The notes below the pieces were generated by a model. It was not told where the DNA came from and searched no databases. It saw only the letters and a list, made by a program, of their open reading frames with translations. A stretch of 64,000 bases of DNA from Peptococcaceae bacterium BICA1-7 (GTDB taxonomy: Bacteria > Bacillota > Desulfotomaculia > Desulfotomaculales > Desulfocucumaceae), in the NCBI GenBank assembly GCA_000802095.1, contig JUEB01000026.1:558001-622000 (forward strand), in the 5' to 3' direction. Every line of letters starts with the position of its first letter. Position 1 is the first letter of the stretch. This document shows positions 18,274 to 27,887 of this stretch, piece after piece. Made by a program: the position numbers and the translations under genes.

Positions 18274-18338
18274 TACCCGGATCTTTAGTGGCCACAGAGG
18301 CCACAAGATCACAGATGAATTTACTCAGGTATTCATAT
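18274..18338. repeat. Dispersed CACAGAG-type repeat, short copy
   Basis: acccggatctttagtggccacagaggccaca... aligns over ~60 bp with 61423-61482 (same order of blocks: ACCCGG, GGCCACAGAGGCCACA, AGATCACAGA, AATTTACT, CAGG). It lies upstream of msrA in intergenic DNA. Confidence 0.75.
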
Positions 18339-18457
18339 TAGTTCCCCCGGCCAAAAGAATTATTAACCTCAAATTTGGCTCAGCATCTGTTTCGCTCCTG
18401 ACTGCGTATAATTAGCCTTCACAAAGAAAAAATACTTATAGAATAAAGGAGGCAGGT

Positions 18458-18949
18458 ATGGAAAATCTTGTCTGGGCGATAATCCTCTGGGGGGCAGTAT
18501 TCATACTGATCCCGGTGAAAAGGATAAAGCAGCTTCTCCCGGCGGCAGCCGTAACCTTCGTATGGTTTTTTACCGTAAACTATCTATTTATAGGCCTTGG
18601 ATATTACCGCTTTACCCACATACTCATTTCCTTCCTGGACGTTCCCCTGATCCAGGCGGTGGGAGGGGCCGGCGGAGGGATACTGCTGGTGAACTGGCTC
18701 ACACCCAGCCCCCTTTCCAAGCTTGGGATGCTGCTGGCCGCCAGCAGCTTCTTTTCCCTATCGGAGTACGTTTTCAGGCTGTTTGGGGCCTTTTTATACG
18801 GACATGGCTTTAGCCCCCTGATAAGCTTTATTCACAACCTGGCCATGATCTCAATCCTTATCTGGCTGTGTCTGGAGGCGGTTGGCAAGGAGAATATTTA
18901 CAACGGCCCTAAAACCAGATTCTTCAGCAGTATATACCTGAACAAATGA
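18458..18949 (+). CDS. Multi-pass membrane protein, unknown function
   Basis: 163 aa, ATG 18458 with AAAGGAGGCAGGT. About five hydrophobic helices: 5-20, 27-48, 60-80, 88-110 and 120-140. The pattern resembles small four- to five-TM proteins of spore formers (CBO0543-like), but I cannot assign it firmly. It is followed by a terminator shared with the convergent yjfB-like gene. Confidence 0.7.
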   Translation: MENLVWAIILWGAVFILIPVKRIKQLLPAAAVTFVWFFTVNYLFIGLGYYRFTHILISFLDVPLIQAVGGAGGGILLVNWLTPSPLSKLGMLLAASSFFSLSEYVFRLFGAFLYGHGFSPLISFIHNLAMISILIWLCLEAVGKENIYNGPKTRFFSSIYLNK

Positions 18950-19025
18950 ATTATTCTCATATTATTGCCAAACTGAACATGTCGATAAACAGCTGACTAC
19001 CACTGACCGCCTGGACGCATTATAG

Positions 19026-19062
19026 CAAAACCCGGAAAGCTTGTCGCTATCCGGGTCTATTT
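19026..19062. terminator. Bidirectional terminator
   Basis: ACCCGGA (19030-19036) pairs with TCCGGGT (19050-19056). There is an A run on the left and CTATTTTAT on the right, so it can act for both convergent genes. Confidence 0.65.
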
Positions 19063-19066
19063 TATA

Positions 19067-19255
19067 CTATACATATCTATCTATATTGTTCCCAAGGTTA
19101 GGGTCATAGGACTCCACAGCCGACTGGTCAATCATCCTTACTAGGCTGTCCCCATCCTGCCTGGCTGAGCTCATGGCCTTTTTCATTATCATTATGCTTG
19201 CGATTTCCTGGAGTTTGTATTGTGAGGCCGCTATCGACATAGCCGCAATGTCCAT
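19067..19255 (-). CDS. yjfB: YjfB-family putative motility protein
   Basis: 62 aa from ATG 19255 with GGGGGTGGTGAA upstream. It begins MDIAAMSIAASQYKLQEIASIMIMKKAM, the signature of the YjfB family (PF14070), small helical proteins linked to the flagellar SigD regulon in Bacillus. No flagellar genes are adjacent. It fits with the three chemoreceptor genes in this window. Confidence 0.85.
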   Translation of the reverse strand: MDIAAMSIAASQYKLQEIASIMIMKKAMSSARQDGDSLVRMIDQSAVESYDPNLGNNIDRYV

Positions 19256-19344
19256 TTCACCACCCCCATTTATAGAATATTATACCACATAGGGTCGTTT
19301 TTTGCCATATATTGTTCAACACAAGCCGCCCGGAAGATGTAATT

Positions 19345-20007
19345 CTACCACTCCAGACCTGGATCTTCGGACATGCTGTTTACAGTGCCACGGGGATAGA
19401 ATACCGATACATGATCCAGGGCGGGGTCGGTAGTATCCGTGGTGGACCGGGGAAAAACAAACCTTATTTTAAATTTATCTCCCGCCGTATAGCCCAATAT
19501 ATCCTGGTTATTGTAACTACTGGTATGGGCCGGGGACCCCAGTACCCCCCTGACCCCTGAGAGAGTTATTTTTTTTAGCTCACTGTCATAAGACCTGATA
19601 TCAAATACCTGGGAGCCCTTGTTATAGCCGATCACCACGCCCCGGCCCGTATAGCTGGCGAAGTTTCCCTTGGCCTCGGGCACATAGTCTGTTTTTTCAG
19701 GCCTGCCCCACTCCTTCTCCACATCGTCTATAACTGTTTCTTCTGCAGCAAACTGGCTGTTTACCACTTTTCCCTGCCGGGCCAGTTCCATTACCCTGCT
19801 GATCAGCGCCTTTTGCTGATCAATTACCTGGACAGCGGAGTCTCCCTGCCTGGAGCCGTTGTCTGATTCTGCTGACGGAGGAGCCTTTGCGCCGTCCTGA
19901 TTCGGAGAGATTTTTCCATTATCTGCGTCACTGCAGCCTGACACCAGAAGTACAAAGGCCAGGGCTGGGATAAGTATGCATCTTTTCAAGGCAAATATTT
20001 TAACCAC
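19345..20007 (-). CDS. YjgB/DUF4309 family lipoprotein
   Basis: 220 aa. The N-terminal signal with lipobox LVSGC (Cys ~25) indicates a lipid-anchored surface protein. A polar linker is followed by a C-terminal DUF4309-like domain (VEKEWGRPEKTDYVPEAKGNFASYTGRGVVIGYN, then IRSYDSELKKITLSGVRGVLG). The start is uncertain: GTG 20007 has poor ribosome-binding context, and TTG 19989, just before KRCIL, is an alternative that keeps the signal peptide. Function unknown; YjgB is a sigma-B or sporulation-related protein in Bacillus. Confidence 0.8.
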   Translation of the reverse strand: MVKIFALKRCILIPALAFVLLVSGCSDADNGKISPNQDGAKAPPSAESDNGSRQGDSAVQVIDQQKALISRVMELARQGKVVNSQFAAEETVIDDVEKEWGRPEKTDYVPEAKGNFASYTGRGVVIGYNKGSQVFDIRSYDSELKKITLSGVRGVLGSPAHTSSYNNQDILGYTAGDKFKIRFVFPRSTTDTTDPALDHVSVFYPRGTVNSMSEDPGLEW

Positions 20008-20254
20008 CTGCTTTTGTTATTTAATACAATAAAAATTATCTTACACCTCACTATTTCCAGACTGAATGCCCCGTTCAATTGTTCCCCGGTTTTTATTACC
20101 AGGGGAGGTACGGGGTCAGAATGGTAAACAAATAATTAGCGGCTGCAGCTTATATAGTGCTAAAATAGAGTCAGGCAATCCACAGGAAATTACCAGGTAC
20201 ACCTTTTTAATAATATATATCCCACAGGAAAGTTAAACACGGAAGGAGATCACC

Positions 20255-20824
20255 ATGATTTTAGATTTGGTCTGTAAAAACAGGAGCTACCGGAGATTTC
20301 ACCAGGACCGCCCCATCAATGAAACAAGTTTAAAAGATCTTGTCAACCTGGCCAGGCTGTCAGCCTCGGCCGCCAATATGCAGCCCCTTAAGTATTATAT
20401 TTCCTGCAGTCCGGAATCAAATTCTCATATCTTCAGCACCTTAAAGTGGGCCGCCTACCTTAAAGACTGGGAAGGACCACAGGAAGGCGAAAGGCCTTCG
20501 GCCTATATAATTATTCTCAACGATACCAGTATAAGCACAACCCCCTACATAAAAGTTGACGCCGGTATAGCCTGCCAGAGCATATTGCTGGGAGCGGTGG
20601 AAATGGGTCTGGGCGGCTGCATCCTTGCCTCCATCAATAAGGAGGAACTGCGAAAAACCATCAAAATACCTGATCAGTATGAGATTATGCTGGTGATAGC
20701 CCTGGGTAAGCCCGTAGAGAGAGTGGTTATTGAAACCGCAGGAGAGGATATAAAATACTGGCGGGATGACAAAGACATCCACCATGTGCCCAAACGCCCC
20801 CTGGACCAGATAATTGTGAATTAA
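20255..20824 (+). CDS. Nitroreductase family protein
   Basis: 189 aa from ATG 20255 with GGAAGGAGATCACC. The FMN-binding N-terminal motif VCKNRSYRRFHQDRPI, the SASAANMQPLKYYI loop and VDAGIACQSILLGAVEMGLGGC are typical. Residues ALGKPVERVVIE complete the fold. It is a cytoplasmic flavin oxidoreductase using NAD(P)H on nitro or quinone compounds; the physiological substrate is unknown. It is short for the family but complete. It lies 103 bp before a lipoprotein gene of clearly lower GC. Confidence 0.9.
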   Translation: MILDLVCKNRSYRRFHQDRPINETSLKDLVNLARLSASAANMQPLKYYISCSPESNSHIFSTLKWAAYLKDWEGPQEGERPSAYIIILNDTSISTTPYIKVDAGIACQSILLGAVEMGLGGCILASINKEELRKTIKIPDQYEIMLVIALGKPVERVVIETAGEDIKYWRDDKDIHHVPKRPLDQIIVN

Positions 20825-20927
20825 TGCCTATCTGCAGTTTGAAAAATTTTGTTAAATAATTTTAATTATATTTTAAGGTTAATACTATAATATCTATTCA
20901 GCCTAAATGAGAGGAGATTAAACATAA

Positions 20928-21527
20928 ATGAGGAAATTGATAGCATTGGCTTTATTGGTTTCTCTGCTGGCTCTATCATTGTCTGGCTGTGCCAAAAAAG
21001 ATACCCCGGCAGAAACAGCTCCACCAGCAGCAACTTCAAACAACACTACAGAAAAATCATCGGTAGCATTAAAAGACCTGTCTTTAAAGGAGAAGGAATT
21101 CCTGGCTGAACTGGAACCGCTACATACCAAGATTGAAGAAGCCTTTAAATACTTTAACGCTGGTAAGATAGACAGAAGTAAATTAAATAATGAGCTTTCT
21201 GCACTAAAAACAGACATTGATGAATTGAATAAAAAATCAAAGGATTACTACAGTAAGCATCAAATATCTGATGAAGATAAAAAGAATCCGGTCTATAGCG
21301 ATGGACTTAAATATGGATCTAAACTCCGTTCAATAGTCGGTAACACTATTCAAATTACTACTGAAGGGAATAGAGTGGTTAATCTTCAGAAAACAGATGA
21401 AAAAGGAAATAATGTTATAGAGACAAAGAACTATGATGATAATGAACTTAAAGAATATTACTCAGATAAAGAAAAGGATTATCAACAATATTTAGGAAAA
21501 CTAAAAGGGGCATTAGAAAAACAATAA
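20928..21527 (+). CDS. Hypothetical lipoprotein, AT-rich
   Basis: 199 aa, ATG 20928 with GAGAGGAGATT. Signal peptide with lipobox LSLSGC (Cys 21). After a Pro/Ala/Thr-rich linker the mature part is helical and strongly charged (many Lys, Glu, Asp), predicted coiled coil at ~50-110. No recognisable family. Base composition is visibly more AT-rich than the neighbouring nitroreductase, so it may be acquired. It has its own terminator. Confidence 0.75.
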   Translation: MRKLIALALLVSLLALSLSGCAKKDTPAETAPPAATSNNTTEKSSVALKDLSLKEKEFLAELEPLHTKIEEAFKYFNAGKIDRSKLNNELSALKTDIDELNKKSKDYYSKHQISDEDKKNPVYSDGLKYGSKLRSIVGNTIQITTEGNRVVNLQKTDEKGNNVIETKNYDDNELKEYYSDKEKDYQQYLGKLKGALEKQ

Positions 21528-21552
21528 GTTTTCAAGGAAAGTTGTAATTAAT

Positions 21553-21592
21553 AAAATCCCGCCTGCTGTAACTAAGCATGCGGGATTTTTTG
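21553..21592 (+). terminator. Rho-independent terminator
   Basis: AAATCCCGC (21554-21562) pairs with GCGGGATTT (21580-21588) and an inner TGCT/AGCA pairing, followed by TTTTTT. Confidence 0.9.
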
Positions 21593-21851
21593 TTCTTGAC
21601 CTTGGCTGAATTATCAAGTTTTATAGAGATTCCTTTAGAGTTCTCTCCTACAGCGAATTCCACCGGAGTATGCGGGTCACCTTTGTTTAAGCTGCCTTCC
21701 TTTTATTATTGATCCAGCCTGGTCCCATAACGGCTATTTACATGTCACATGTAGTGCTGCAATCAAATTTTTTTTTGTGACAGGAAAATGTCTGAATGTA
21801 TCGAAATAAGTGAAATATGTCGAAATTTAAAACAAAGGAGTACGGCCCATA

Positions 21852-22403
21852 ATGAAATTGATTAGCTGGATTATACTCCGTCTCCTGGGCTGGCAAACTA
21901 TTGGCAGCCTGCCGCCGGAAATAAAAAAATGTGTTATTGTGGCTGCGCCCCACACAAGCAACCATGATTTCTATTTAGCCAGGGCCGCCTGCTATACTAT
22001 GAATATCCGGGTAAAGTACCTTATAAAAAAAGATTGGATGTTTTTCCCCATGGGGCTATTCTTTGAGGCCACCGGCGGTCTTGCTGTAGATAGAGAAAAA
22101 TCCAGCAACTTTGTAAACAACATCGTAGAGCTATTCAACCGGTCTACTGAACTAAAGATTCTGGTTTCCCCTGAAGGCACCAGGAAGACAGTTAAGAAGT
22201 GGAGGACTGGTTTTTATTATTTCGCTTTGGGGGCTAACGTGCCCATAGTATTGAGCTATCTTGACTATAAAAAGAAAACTGCCTGCATCGGCCCGGTGAT
22301 TTACCCAACAGGAGATTTTCAAAGGGATATGCAGCCGGTGTTTGAGTTCTATAAAAACATTACCCCAAAAAACCCTCACAATTATCATCTGCAGATAACC
22401 TGA
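21852..22403 (+). CDS. PlsC-like 1-acylglycerol-3-phosphate acyltransferase family protein
   Basis: 183 aa from ATG 21852 (AAAGGAG upstream). The acyltransferase motif I is HTSNHDFYLA (HX4D-type variant), motif II contains GGLAVDREK, and motif III is SPEGTRKTVKKWRTGFYYFALGANVPIV. The short length and the PHTSNHD form match the '1-acyl-sn-glycerol-3-phosphate acyltransferase' subgroup of PlsC proteins. It acts at the membrane on lysophospholipid or a related acceptor. It is monocistronic with a strong palindromic terminator. Confidence 0.87.
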   Translation: MKLISWIILRLLGWQTIGSLPPEIKKCVIVAAPHTSNHDFYLARAACYTMNIRVKYLIKKDWMFFPMGLFFEATGGLAVDREKSSNFVNNIVELFNRSTELKILVSPEGTRKTVKKWRTGFYYFALGANVPIVLSYLDYKKKTACIGPVIYPTGDFQRDMQPVFEFYKNITPKNPHNYHLQIT

Positions 22404-22466
22404 TGAACTATAGCCATATTACTACTCCCTCCTTAATTTTTATGTCATACTGAACTGTGATCACTT

Positions 22467-22510
22467 AAAATACTGGGCTACTGCCTCCCGGCAGTAGCCC
22501 AGTATTTTAT
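22467..22510. terminator. Strong bidirectional terminator
   Basis: 19-bp perfect stem (22467-22485 with 22490-22508) around the loop TCCC, with A/T runs on both ends. Confidence 0.9.
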
Positions 22511-22671
22511 CATTCTTATGTTTAAGCAATTTTTGTAGCTATTGAGTAATGAGATCTTTCGTTTAAAACCAATGTATCCATCTATTGGCAGATTTCTTTG
22601 TATAATGCCCCCCGGTGGTGAGTTCGAAAAAAGGGTAGTATTGGAATAGTATAGTGTGGGTTGACATCGGT

Positions 22672-23796
22672 TTAGAATTTCCATATGCCGGCAACCTCTT
22701 TTAGTTCATCTGCATATTTAGACAGTTCCTGAACGATGGCAAAGGTTTCCTCGCTGGTTGCTGCCGCTTCCTGGGCCACTGCATAGATGGACCTGGTGCT
22801 GTTGGCCATATCTATGGTAGTGGAAGCTTGTTTGTCTACAGTGGCAGCAATCTTTTCTATCAACTGGGTCATCTCGGTAATTTGTTGAGCTATGCCGTCA
22901 AAAGCTTCCTGGACTTCCCCGGTTAACTCCAACCCCTGGCGGACAGCGTCTACACTCTCTCCTGTAGATTTTTGTATATCGGCAACCAGTTGGATAATCT
23001 GATGGGTTGTATTAGTAGAGCCATCTGCTAATTTTCTCACCTCTTCGGCCACCACCGCAAAGCCCCGTCCCTGATCCCCCGCCCTGGCAGCTTCAATAGC
23101 TGCGTTTAAGGCTAACAGGTTGGTCTGAGAGGCAATGTTTTCAATCAGTTGAACAAACTGTTCTATTTTAGCCGCATTTTGTGCCAGATCAGAGGTTTTT
23201 AGGTCAATTCCATGCATGGCACCTATTACCTTTTCCACAGATTCCCGGCCCAGCCTGACTGTGCGCCCTGTTTCTCCGGCATACTCCATGGCCTGTCTGG
23301 CTTTGACAGCAGACTGTTCCGAGGTGGAGGCAAGATCTTCAATAACCTGCGAAAGTCTTTGAACCTGCATTGCCTGTTCCTGGCTTCCCGTGCTTACCTG
23401 GTCAGCCCCCACGTTAAGCTGCTCATTGGACCTTTCCAGGGCGATAGAATGGTCGTGTACCAGACGGAACCATTTATGAACCCCTTTCAGCACCTTGCGC
23501 ATATTATTTGCCAATGAGTTTATCTCGCACCAGCCGAATTCTCCTTCCGGTATGTTTTCACGCAAATCAGCCCTGATGGCCTTGCCGGTTCTATCAAGCA
23601 TAATGAATATTATTTTTTCCAGGGAGCCAAGCATTATAAAGGAAATAATCCCGGCTACAGCGCTTCCGGCAATTACCCCGGCTGCCAGCAGAGCCGTCGA
23701 TCCATTTCCCAAATGGCCGGCCAGTACGGTAATGGCTGCCGAAACAAGGGCCATGCAGGTCGTCATGGCGGTTAGCTTTACCCTTAAGTTAATCAT
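22672..23796 (-). CDS. Methyl-accepting chemotaxis protein with minimal N terminus
   Basis: 374 aa from ATG 23796 (GGAGGGAG upstream). Two adjacent TM helices (~7-28, ~35-60) are joined by a very short loop, then a cytoplasmic linker with a conserved-looking [22 protein letters not shown] and the signalling domain. The tip motif [40 protein letters not shown] is canonical. No classical HAMP is obvious. Lacking an outside domain, it may sense cytoplasmic or redox cues. It ends EVAGIWKF, without a CheR tether. It is a single gene. Confidence 0.9.
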   Translation of the reverse strand: MINLRVKLTAMTTCMALVSAAITVLAGHLGNGSTALLAAGVIAGSAVAGIISFIMLGSLEKIIFIMLDRTGKAIRADLRENIPEGEFGWCEINSLANNMRKVLKGVHKWFRLVHDHSIALERSNEQLNVGADQVSTGSQEQAMQVQRLSQVIEDLASTSEQSAVKARQAMEYAGETGRTVRLGRESVEKVIGAMHGIDLKTSDLAQNAAKIEQFVQLIENIASQTNLLALNAAIEAARAGDQGRGFAVVAEEVRKLADGSTNTTHQIIQLVADIQKSTGESVDAVRQGLELTGEVQEAFDGIAQQITEMTQLIEKIAATVDKQASTTIDMANSTRSIYAVAQEAAATSEETFAIVQELSKYADELKEVAGIWKF

Positions 23797-24431
23797 TATT
23801 TAATACTCCCTCCACTACTTTGATTGTGAGTTACTTTTTTTCCAAGCAGGTTGTTTGACATGGCCAGGACAGTACATTCTAGATTCCCTTGGCTGCATCT
23901 GCCCCGTAACATCCCATTTTTCCCCGGACGGGGCAGGGATTAGTCCTGATTGTGCAAAATGGTCCCCATCATTATTCAGAATATTGCATTTTTTTAACCC
24001 AAAGGATTCCCCCTATACCTTTTAAATGTTTGTTTCTCCTGCAATATTAGAAGATGTCTCCTTATTGTGCAAAAAATGACTTCTACAAGGCGTAAAGATT
24101 TTCCTGCCGAATCCAGAGAATTAGGTATGCGGTACCAGGTACTCAAGATATTAAGTTATTACGCTTAAGCAAGTCAAAAACTGCAGCCTCTGAAACATTT
24201 ATATTGTAATGGTAATAGCCCCCTGTCCGTGGCCTCTCATTTTGTCGTTATAGAGATCCAGAGGGGAACGGCGTAAATTATGGAACACTGCTTATCAGGA
24301 AATGGTATTATCAATCATGCTTCCTCCCGTATAAAAAATTTGAGGGGAGGGTGGATCATAGCGTTTTGTATATTGACCTGTTTCTTGAGAATAATATTTT
24401 TGCTAGCAATTTTCCTGGAAGGGGTAAAACA
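23797..24431. other. 635-bp intergenic region
   Basis: No supported gene; a 60-codon frame at 24280 lacks a ribosome binding site. The motif ATTGTGCAAAA occurs twice (near 23950 and 24063), a possible protein-binding repeat. The right end holds the promoter and RBS of the DUF3231 gene. Confidence 0.4.
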
Positions 24432-25508
24432 GTGGAAATACAAAACCAAACCGAACAGATAGTCGATAGAGGTTTTGAATCGGAAATACAAAATACACTC
24501 CAAACAGAGCAAAACATAAGGCTAACTTCTGCGGAGCTTGCAAACCTTTGGGCTGCCTACATGAACTCCAGTTTAAAAAAATCTTTTATGAAATTTTTTC
24601 TGGTAAAGGTCGAAGATACAGAAATTCGCTCAGTTATGGAGTATGCCTTACATGTTGCAGAAAAGCACCTTCAAATACTTTCGGAGATTTACAAGCTTGA
24701 AAAGCATCCCATCCCAAGGGGTTTTACAGACCAAGATGTAAATTTAGACGCACCAAGCCTTTTCTCTGATACATTTATACTAACTTTCGTGGAGTATATG
24801 GCTGAAATAAGACTAAACGGTTATGTTACCGCATTACCAATGGCAGCAAGGACAGATATCCGTGAATATTTTACTGAAAGCCTTGCGTCAGCCGCAGAGC
24901 TATACAACAGGGTATCCAGCGTTTTACTCTCAAAAGGAGTGTATATTAGGGCGCCATATATCCCAGTACCTGATCATGTAGATTTTGTAAAAAAACAGAA
25001 TTTCATGACCGGCTTTTTGGGGAAACGCAGACCTATAAGTTCTATTGAAATTTCTCACATTTTCTCCAGAATCAAAACCAGCTCATTAAGAAAGTCACTA
25101 TTTACCGGCTTTAGCCAGGTAGCGAAGTCGGAACAAGTCCGCCAGTACATGATAAGGGGTCGGGAGATCGCCGAGAAACATATACAAATACTAAGTTCAG
25201 TTATGACGGAAAACGGTCTGCCTGTAACCATGTCGTGGGAATCGGGTGTTTTGGATTCAACAATTCCTCCATTTTCAGATAGACTGATGATGCAAAAGAT
25301 AAGAAATCATAATGTCGTTGAAATGGCAAACTATGGCAAGGCAATTACTGTGCTTTTACGACATGATTTATCTGTAACTTTCGTACGCCTTCTTGCAGAG
25401 TTTGGTAATTACACCAAAGATGGGGTAAATATATTAATTGATAACGGCTGGCTGGAAGAACCGCCCCAGGCAGTTAATCCGGATTCTCTTAAAAAGAATA
25501 TGCATTAA
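24432..25508 (+). CDS. DUF3231 family protein, duplicated domain
   Basis: 358 aa from GTG 24432, chosen because GGAAGGGG lies seven bases upstream; an open frame continues back to 24351. It contains two homologous halves, each with a helical ferritin/spore-coat-like bundle: LTSAELANLWAAYMNSSLKKSFMKFFL and ISSIEISHIFSRIKTSSLRKSLFTGF start the two copies. Both include an 'AEKHLQILS'-type segment (VAEKHLQILSEI and AEKHIQILSSV). DUF3231 proteins are widespread in Bacilli and Clostridia sporulation gene sets. Their function is unknown. It is followed 35 bp later by a membrane protein, probably in the same operon. Confidence 0.88.
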   Translation: MEIQNQTEQIVDRGFESEIQNTLQTEQNIRLTSAELANLWAAYMNSSLKKSFMKFFLVKVEDTEIRSVMEYALHVAEKHLQILSEIYKLEKHPIPRGFTDQDVNLDAPSLFSDTFILTFVEYMAEIRLNGYVTALPMAARTDIREYFTESLASAAELYNRVSSVLLSKGVYIRAPYIPVPDHVDFVKKQNFMTGFLGKRRPISSIEISHIFSRIKTSSLRKSLFTGFSQVAKSEQVRQYMIRGREIAEKHIQILSSVMTENGLPVTMSWESGVLDSTIPPFSDRLMMQKIRNHNVVEMANYGKAITVLLRHDLSVTFVRLLAEFGNYTKDGVNILIDNGWLEEPPQAVNPDSLKKNMH

Positions 25509-25543
25509 GAGTCGGATACATTTTTTAAAAAGTGGAGGTGCTC

Positions 25544-26173
25544 ATGCCTAACTCAAACAGAATCGCAGAATTACAACAAGAGCTACTTGCCTTAAGAATT
25601 AGCGATTGGCATGAAAAAGTCTTTTCGTTCCAATGGTTTTTTATTATATTCCTTCTCATCGTTCCATGGGTTATATGGTGGAAGCTTGTGAACAGGAAAT
25701 ATATCGCCGAAATTCTTTCATTCGGGCTGCTAACTGCAATAACCGCCTCAATTCTTAATGAAATTTTTTTAAACCTTCAGTTTTGGAGAGCCCCCTACTC
25801 ACTGGCTCCAGTACCTCCCCGGTGGTTTGCACCGGCTTACTCTTTGTTGCCCGTCACTTTCATGTTAATATACCAGTATTTTCAAACCTGGAGGTCGTTT
25901 ACAATAGCAACAATAGTTATAGCCGGAATTTCCGCCTTTGCATTCCAACCCATTTTATCCTGGATGGGTATAATGATCTTGATAAAATGGAACTATTTCT
26001 ATTCGTTTTTAACGTTCATAGCGGCAGGTCTTGGTGTGAGACTGTTACACCAGGCAATTATACAGACAGAGACGACAATAGAGAATGTGAAAACCATCGC
26101 AGAGATTAAAAATCAACCTGGCCTTTCTTCTCCAGCTTTAAAGAGGATGATAAGTAAGATAAAGGGCGATTAA
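25544..26173 (+). CDS. CBO0543-like multi-pass membrane protein
   Basis: 209 aa from ATG 25544 with GTGGAGGTG upstream. Four to five TM helices start after an amphipathic N terminus: ~25-48, ~55-75, ~95-112, ~118-140 and ~145-165. The motif WWKLVNRKYIAEILSFGLL and the following Asn-Glu pair (SILNEIF) fit the CBO0543 membrane family found in spore-forming Firmicutes. Function unknown. It is co-transcribed with the DUF3231 gene and followed by two tandem terminators, the first overlapping its stop codon. Confidence 0.75.
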   Translation: MPNSNRIAELQQELLALRISDWHEKVFSFQWFFIIFLLIVPWVIWWKLVNRKYIAEILSFGLLTAITASILNEIFLNLQFWRAPYSLAPVPPRWFAPAYSLLPVTFMLIYQYFQTWRSFTIATIVIAGISAFAFQPILSWMGIMILIKWNYFYSFLTFIAAGLGVRLLHQAIIQTETTIENVKTIAEIKNQPGLSSPALKRMISKIKGD

Positions 26174-26189
26174 TATACCGCCCTTTATC
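26158..26189 (+). terminator. Hairpin terminator overlapping the stop codon
   Basis: GATAAAGGGCG / CGCCCTTTATC, 11-bp stem. The TAA stop of the membrane protein gene lies in the loop. Confidence 0.65.
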
Positions 26190-26208
26190 TTACTATAACC
26201 ATATGGAG

Positions 26209-26242
26209 AAAGGGGTTGCCCTGGCGGGGGCAACCCCTTTTG
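26209..26242 (+). terminator. Second tandem terminator
   Basis: AAAGGGGTTGCC (26209-26220) pairs with GGCAACCCCTTT (26229-26240), followed by TTGTTTT. Confidence 0.85.
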
Positions 26243-26256
26243 TTTTCAACCTTTGG

Positions 26257-26618
26257 CTATTCTTTTTCCCTTATACGTATGCGGTTCTCCTCAACTATCC
26301 AGAGTTGCCCCGGGATGAAATTTTCCTTCAACCTTGCAGGAGATTGGTGGCCACTTTTATTACAGCGCCCTTGCCCTGCTCTTTAGACCTAAATACAATG
26401 ATGCCTTCCGTTGTGTCGGGAGGATAAGTAATAATGTCTGAGAAATCATTATCGAGGGTAACAAGGACCCTGCCTTCTTCGCGGCATTTGATCATCAGAA
26501 TCTTATCTGAACAACCTTGAATATTTTCGGAAAAAACGGATTCTACATCATGGCCGGCGGAACGAAAAAGCCTGACAACATCTATTGGGAGATTTTAGTC
26601 AATTTTTACTTTCAACAT
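26257..26618 (-). pseudogene. Broken DUF5615 (PIN-like) toxin
   Basis: Starts at ATG 26618 with AAGGTGGG, 11 bp after the antitoxin stop. Translation reads MLKVKID-stop-NLPIDVVRLFRSAGHDVESVF...VLVTLDNDFSDI, then a frameshift near 26300. The third frame continues RLKENFIPGQLWIVEENRIRI to a TAG at 26257. Family members normally read DENLP at the first break, so GAA has become TAA. The total length (362 nt, not a multiple of 3) confirms a net frameshift. The toxin is therefore inactive unless this is a sequencing error. Confidence 0.8.
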
Positions 26619-26629
26619 CTACCCACCTT

Positions 26630-26923
<294 letters not shown>

Positions 26924-27058
26924 TTAAAGTGATTGTTACGATAAAAATATCATACCCACCAAAGTTAATCAAGGAAAACGGATGTCAATAAATGACTAAA
27001 GAGCCCGTACATTTTACAACGCCATTGTTGCCCCTGATGGAAAAGCAGATACCAGCCA

Positions 27059-27196
27059 TTACCTCGTATTATATGCTTTATCCACTTCCTCATCATCCCA
27101 GTCATCAAAAAAATCACTTGGACTCTGTAGGGGAACAGAAAACTTCTTTTCAAGAGTTCTTAACAATTCAATTTGTTGTTCCTTTGTCAGTTCATT
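27059..27196 (-). pseudogene. Remnant of a small antitoxin-like gene
   Basis: One minus-strand frame ending at TAA 27059 reads LTKEQQIELLRTLEKKFSVP and then a very acidic tail containing DDWDDEEVDKAY. It resembles the C-terminal half of small type II antitoxins. The nearest ATG (27199-27195 region) is out of frame by one base, so the gene appears to have lost its start by a 1-nt deletion. No toxin partner was recognised downstream. Weak call. Confidence 0.35.
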
Positions 27197-27311
27197 TCAC
27201 GAACCCTACATATCCTGTTCTCCAAAGCATGTGCCAGGAATACCCTGGATGTATGTATTCTCCCGGGAGTTGTTAATTTGTATAATTTTATCTAACCTGT
27301 TAGACGGCATA

Positions 27312-27349
27312 TAAAAAAATAGCCCCCAGCATAAAACTGCTGAGGGGCT
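27312..27349 (-). terminator. tRNA-type terminator, copy A
   Basis: Minus strand: AGCCCC-T-CAGCA ... TGCTG-G-GGGCT followed by ATTTTTTT. It closely matches copies at 28152-28187 and 29695-29737. It belongs to the duplicated tRNA-Arg flank. Confidence 0.75.
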
Positions 27350-27361
27350 AATCAAAGATAA

Positions 27362-27484
27362 TTTTCTCACTTTTTCTGTCTGGCGGGATCGCCCTGGCGG
27401 GAGCAGTCCCGCTTTTCTCTGTTATACAGGGATTGTTCTGGCGTCCCAGGAGGGATTCGAACCCCCGACCTACGGATTAGAAGT
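27362..27484 (-). repeat. Duplicated tRNA-Arg 3' flank, left att-like copy
   Basis: 123 bp nearly identical (5 mismatches by my count) to 29762-29884, exactly 2,400 bp away. The innermost 46 bp (27439-27484) is the 3' part of tRNA-Arg(TCT): CCA, acceptor strand, T arm, variable loop and the anticodon stem up to the anticodon. The rest of the tRNA is absent. This is the usual result of site-specific integration into a tRNA gene. Confidence 0.85.
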
Positions 27485-27887
27485 TAACCGACGACATTTT
27501 TCCCGTATTTTTCATTTTTGCGAAACCCTTGTGTATCTTGGGTTTAAGATTTTATTAGGGTTATTTCATTTTTCATTAAAAGGTGTTCTGATAAAATATT
27601 TTCTCAATTTTTTCTCAGAAATAATCTTTAAAATACAACAGGCCAATTCGTTATGGTAACTTTTATGCCCCTGAAGGTTCCCTCGTTTTTCAATTAGGAT
27701 ATCTTTCTACGAGGAATACTAATAATTTTTTCTATGGAGAAATCATTATGTGGGCAAGGTTGTATCTTTAACAAATACTCTCACTTTATAAATAGGCTTA
27801 AATAGCTACACTCATTTCATTGTATAGATTATAATGATTGTGATTTTTCTTAAAAATTGCCTTGCTTTTAACACAACTCAACAATTT
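27485..27887. other. AT-rich att-proximal stretch, no gene
   Basis: Holds repeated T-rich blocks such as TTTTTCATTTTTGC, TTATTTCATTTTTCATTA and TTTTCTCAATTTTTTCTCAG that resemble integrase arm-site regions. No open frame with a start signal was seen. Confidence 0.4.

Noticed and set aside
24280-24462. 60-codon frame before the DUF3231 gene
   Set aside because: No Shine-Dalgarno sequence and it overlaps the likely GTG start and RBS of the DUF3231 gene.
27439-27484. Second functional tRNA-Arg
   Set aside because: Only the 3' part is present; the D arm, 5' acceptor strand and promoter are missing, so it is an att-type remnant.
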